Shown here: in pieces, positions 30,871 to 32,138 of the stretch
Position numbering within the stretch: position 1 is the stretch's first letter
Layout of the letters: every line of letters begins with the position of its first letter
NCBI GenBank assembly: GCA_900549345.1
Contig: UROC01000014.1
Location: 1 to 32,138 of the forward strand
Reading direction: 5' to 3'
Source of the DNA: an uncultured Collinsella sp.
Lineage (GTDB): Bacteria; Actinomycetota; Coriobacteriia; Coriobacteriales; Coriobacteriaceae
DNA length: 32,138 bases
Program-made: the position numbers and the translations under genes
The notes under the pieces: generated by a model
Databases searched by the model: none
What the model was told of the DNA's origin: nothing
What the model saw: the letters and a program-made list of their open reading frames with translations, nothing else

Positions 30871-31156
30871 TACAATAAGCCCGCATGCGGATTTCCGTTG
30901 CGGGCGCCTCCCATCGCCGGGGCGTGCCCGGGAGCATCCGGCATGCGGCCTTTGCGGCGCTCGGTCATGTGCAAGACGGGCGGTCGGGTCTGTGGGGCGC
31001 ATCAGTTGCCCCTCGCCTCGGCATGCCTTCTCTCCACGCCATGTACCTGCTGCTCAGTCTGCCTGCCAGATGATGGAAGCAACAGCGAAAATCCCATCAC
31101 GCCAACATCCCGGCGATCGCCGGGGCCTGTATACCTATATGAGAGGAGAGGGGTAT
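30871..31156 (+). ncRNA. Structured leader of the pyruvate oxidoreductase gene (unidentified)
   Basis: TACAAT (30871-30876) is a plausible -10, though no good -35 fits. The following 280 bases have no convincing coding gene. CCGCATGC (30881-30888) pairs perfectly with GCATGCGG (30941-30948), enclosing CTCCC (30908-30912) with GGGAG (30930-30934). A further hairpin is GGGGC (30994-30998) with GCCCC (31008-31012), and a 16-bp perfect palindrome CCCGGCGATCGCCGGG lies at 31109-31124, 33 bp before the start codon. I could not match it to a riboswitch class I know. It may be a regulatory leader or a small RNA. Confidence 0.4.

Positions 31157-32138
<982 letters not shown>

Overview
The window looks like a chromosomal segment of a strictly anaerobic, GC-rich gut actinobacterium of the class Coriobacteriia, most likely Collinsella or a close relative. 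The evidence is an actinobacterial Ser/Thr kinase, FHA, PP2C, SEDS and PBP cluster, found alongside a mannose-family PTS operon, a pyruvate:ferredoxin oxidoreductase gene and ferredoxin-type oxidoreductases. The genus is an inference from gene content, not from a marker gene.

Layout. Positions 139-1872 (minus) hold a polytopic membrane protein and a TetR repressor, divergent from a large iron-sulfur flavoprotein (2062-4839, plus). Two similar palindromes lie between them. A HypA-like nickel metallochaperone with a TTG start follows. After a repeat-bearing spacer comes a mannose-type PTS operon (EIIAB, EIIC, EIID, then a DUF956 protein after a terminator-like hairpin). Positions 9060-9742 are non-coding and dense with structure: an array of inverted repeats with a 61-62 bp period, a tRNA-Arg(CCT), its terminator, and inverted and direct partial copies of the tRNA 3' half.

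Positions 9743-20745 (minus) form a growth and cell-wall signalling cluster. In transcription order it has a small membrane protein, a polytopic-membrane Ser/Thr kinase, FhaA-like, FhaB-like, a PP2C phosphatase, a single-chain SEDS glycosyltransferase and class B PBP fusion, and a PASTA kinase. The layout parallels the mycobacterial fhaA-fhaB-pstP-rodA-pbpA-pknA-pknB locus, but with rodA and pbpA fused and a different kinase placed at the head.

Positions 20861-26774 (plus) carry dnaX, ybaB and recR, with dnaX separated from ybaB by two small unknown genes and a DUF234-type ATPase. Positions 27020-30708 hold a second, tightly coupled signalling set: a signal-anchored protein with an unknown C-terminal domain, a membrane Ser/Thr kinase overlapping it by 4 bp, and an FHA protein. 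A promoter, palindrome and attenuator-like leader precede it. The window ends in the 5' part of a pyruvate:ferredoxin oxidoreductase gene with a long, potentially structured leader.

The strongest candidates for new biology are the 27020-30708 triad, the SEDS-PBP fusion inside a kinase operon, the repeat array beside the rearranged tRNA, and the leader in front of the oxidoreductase gene.
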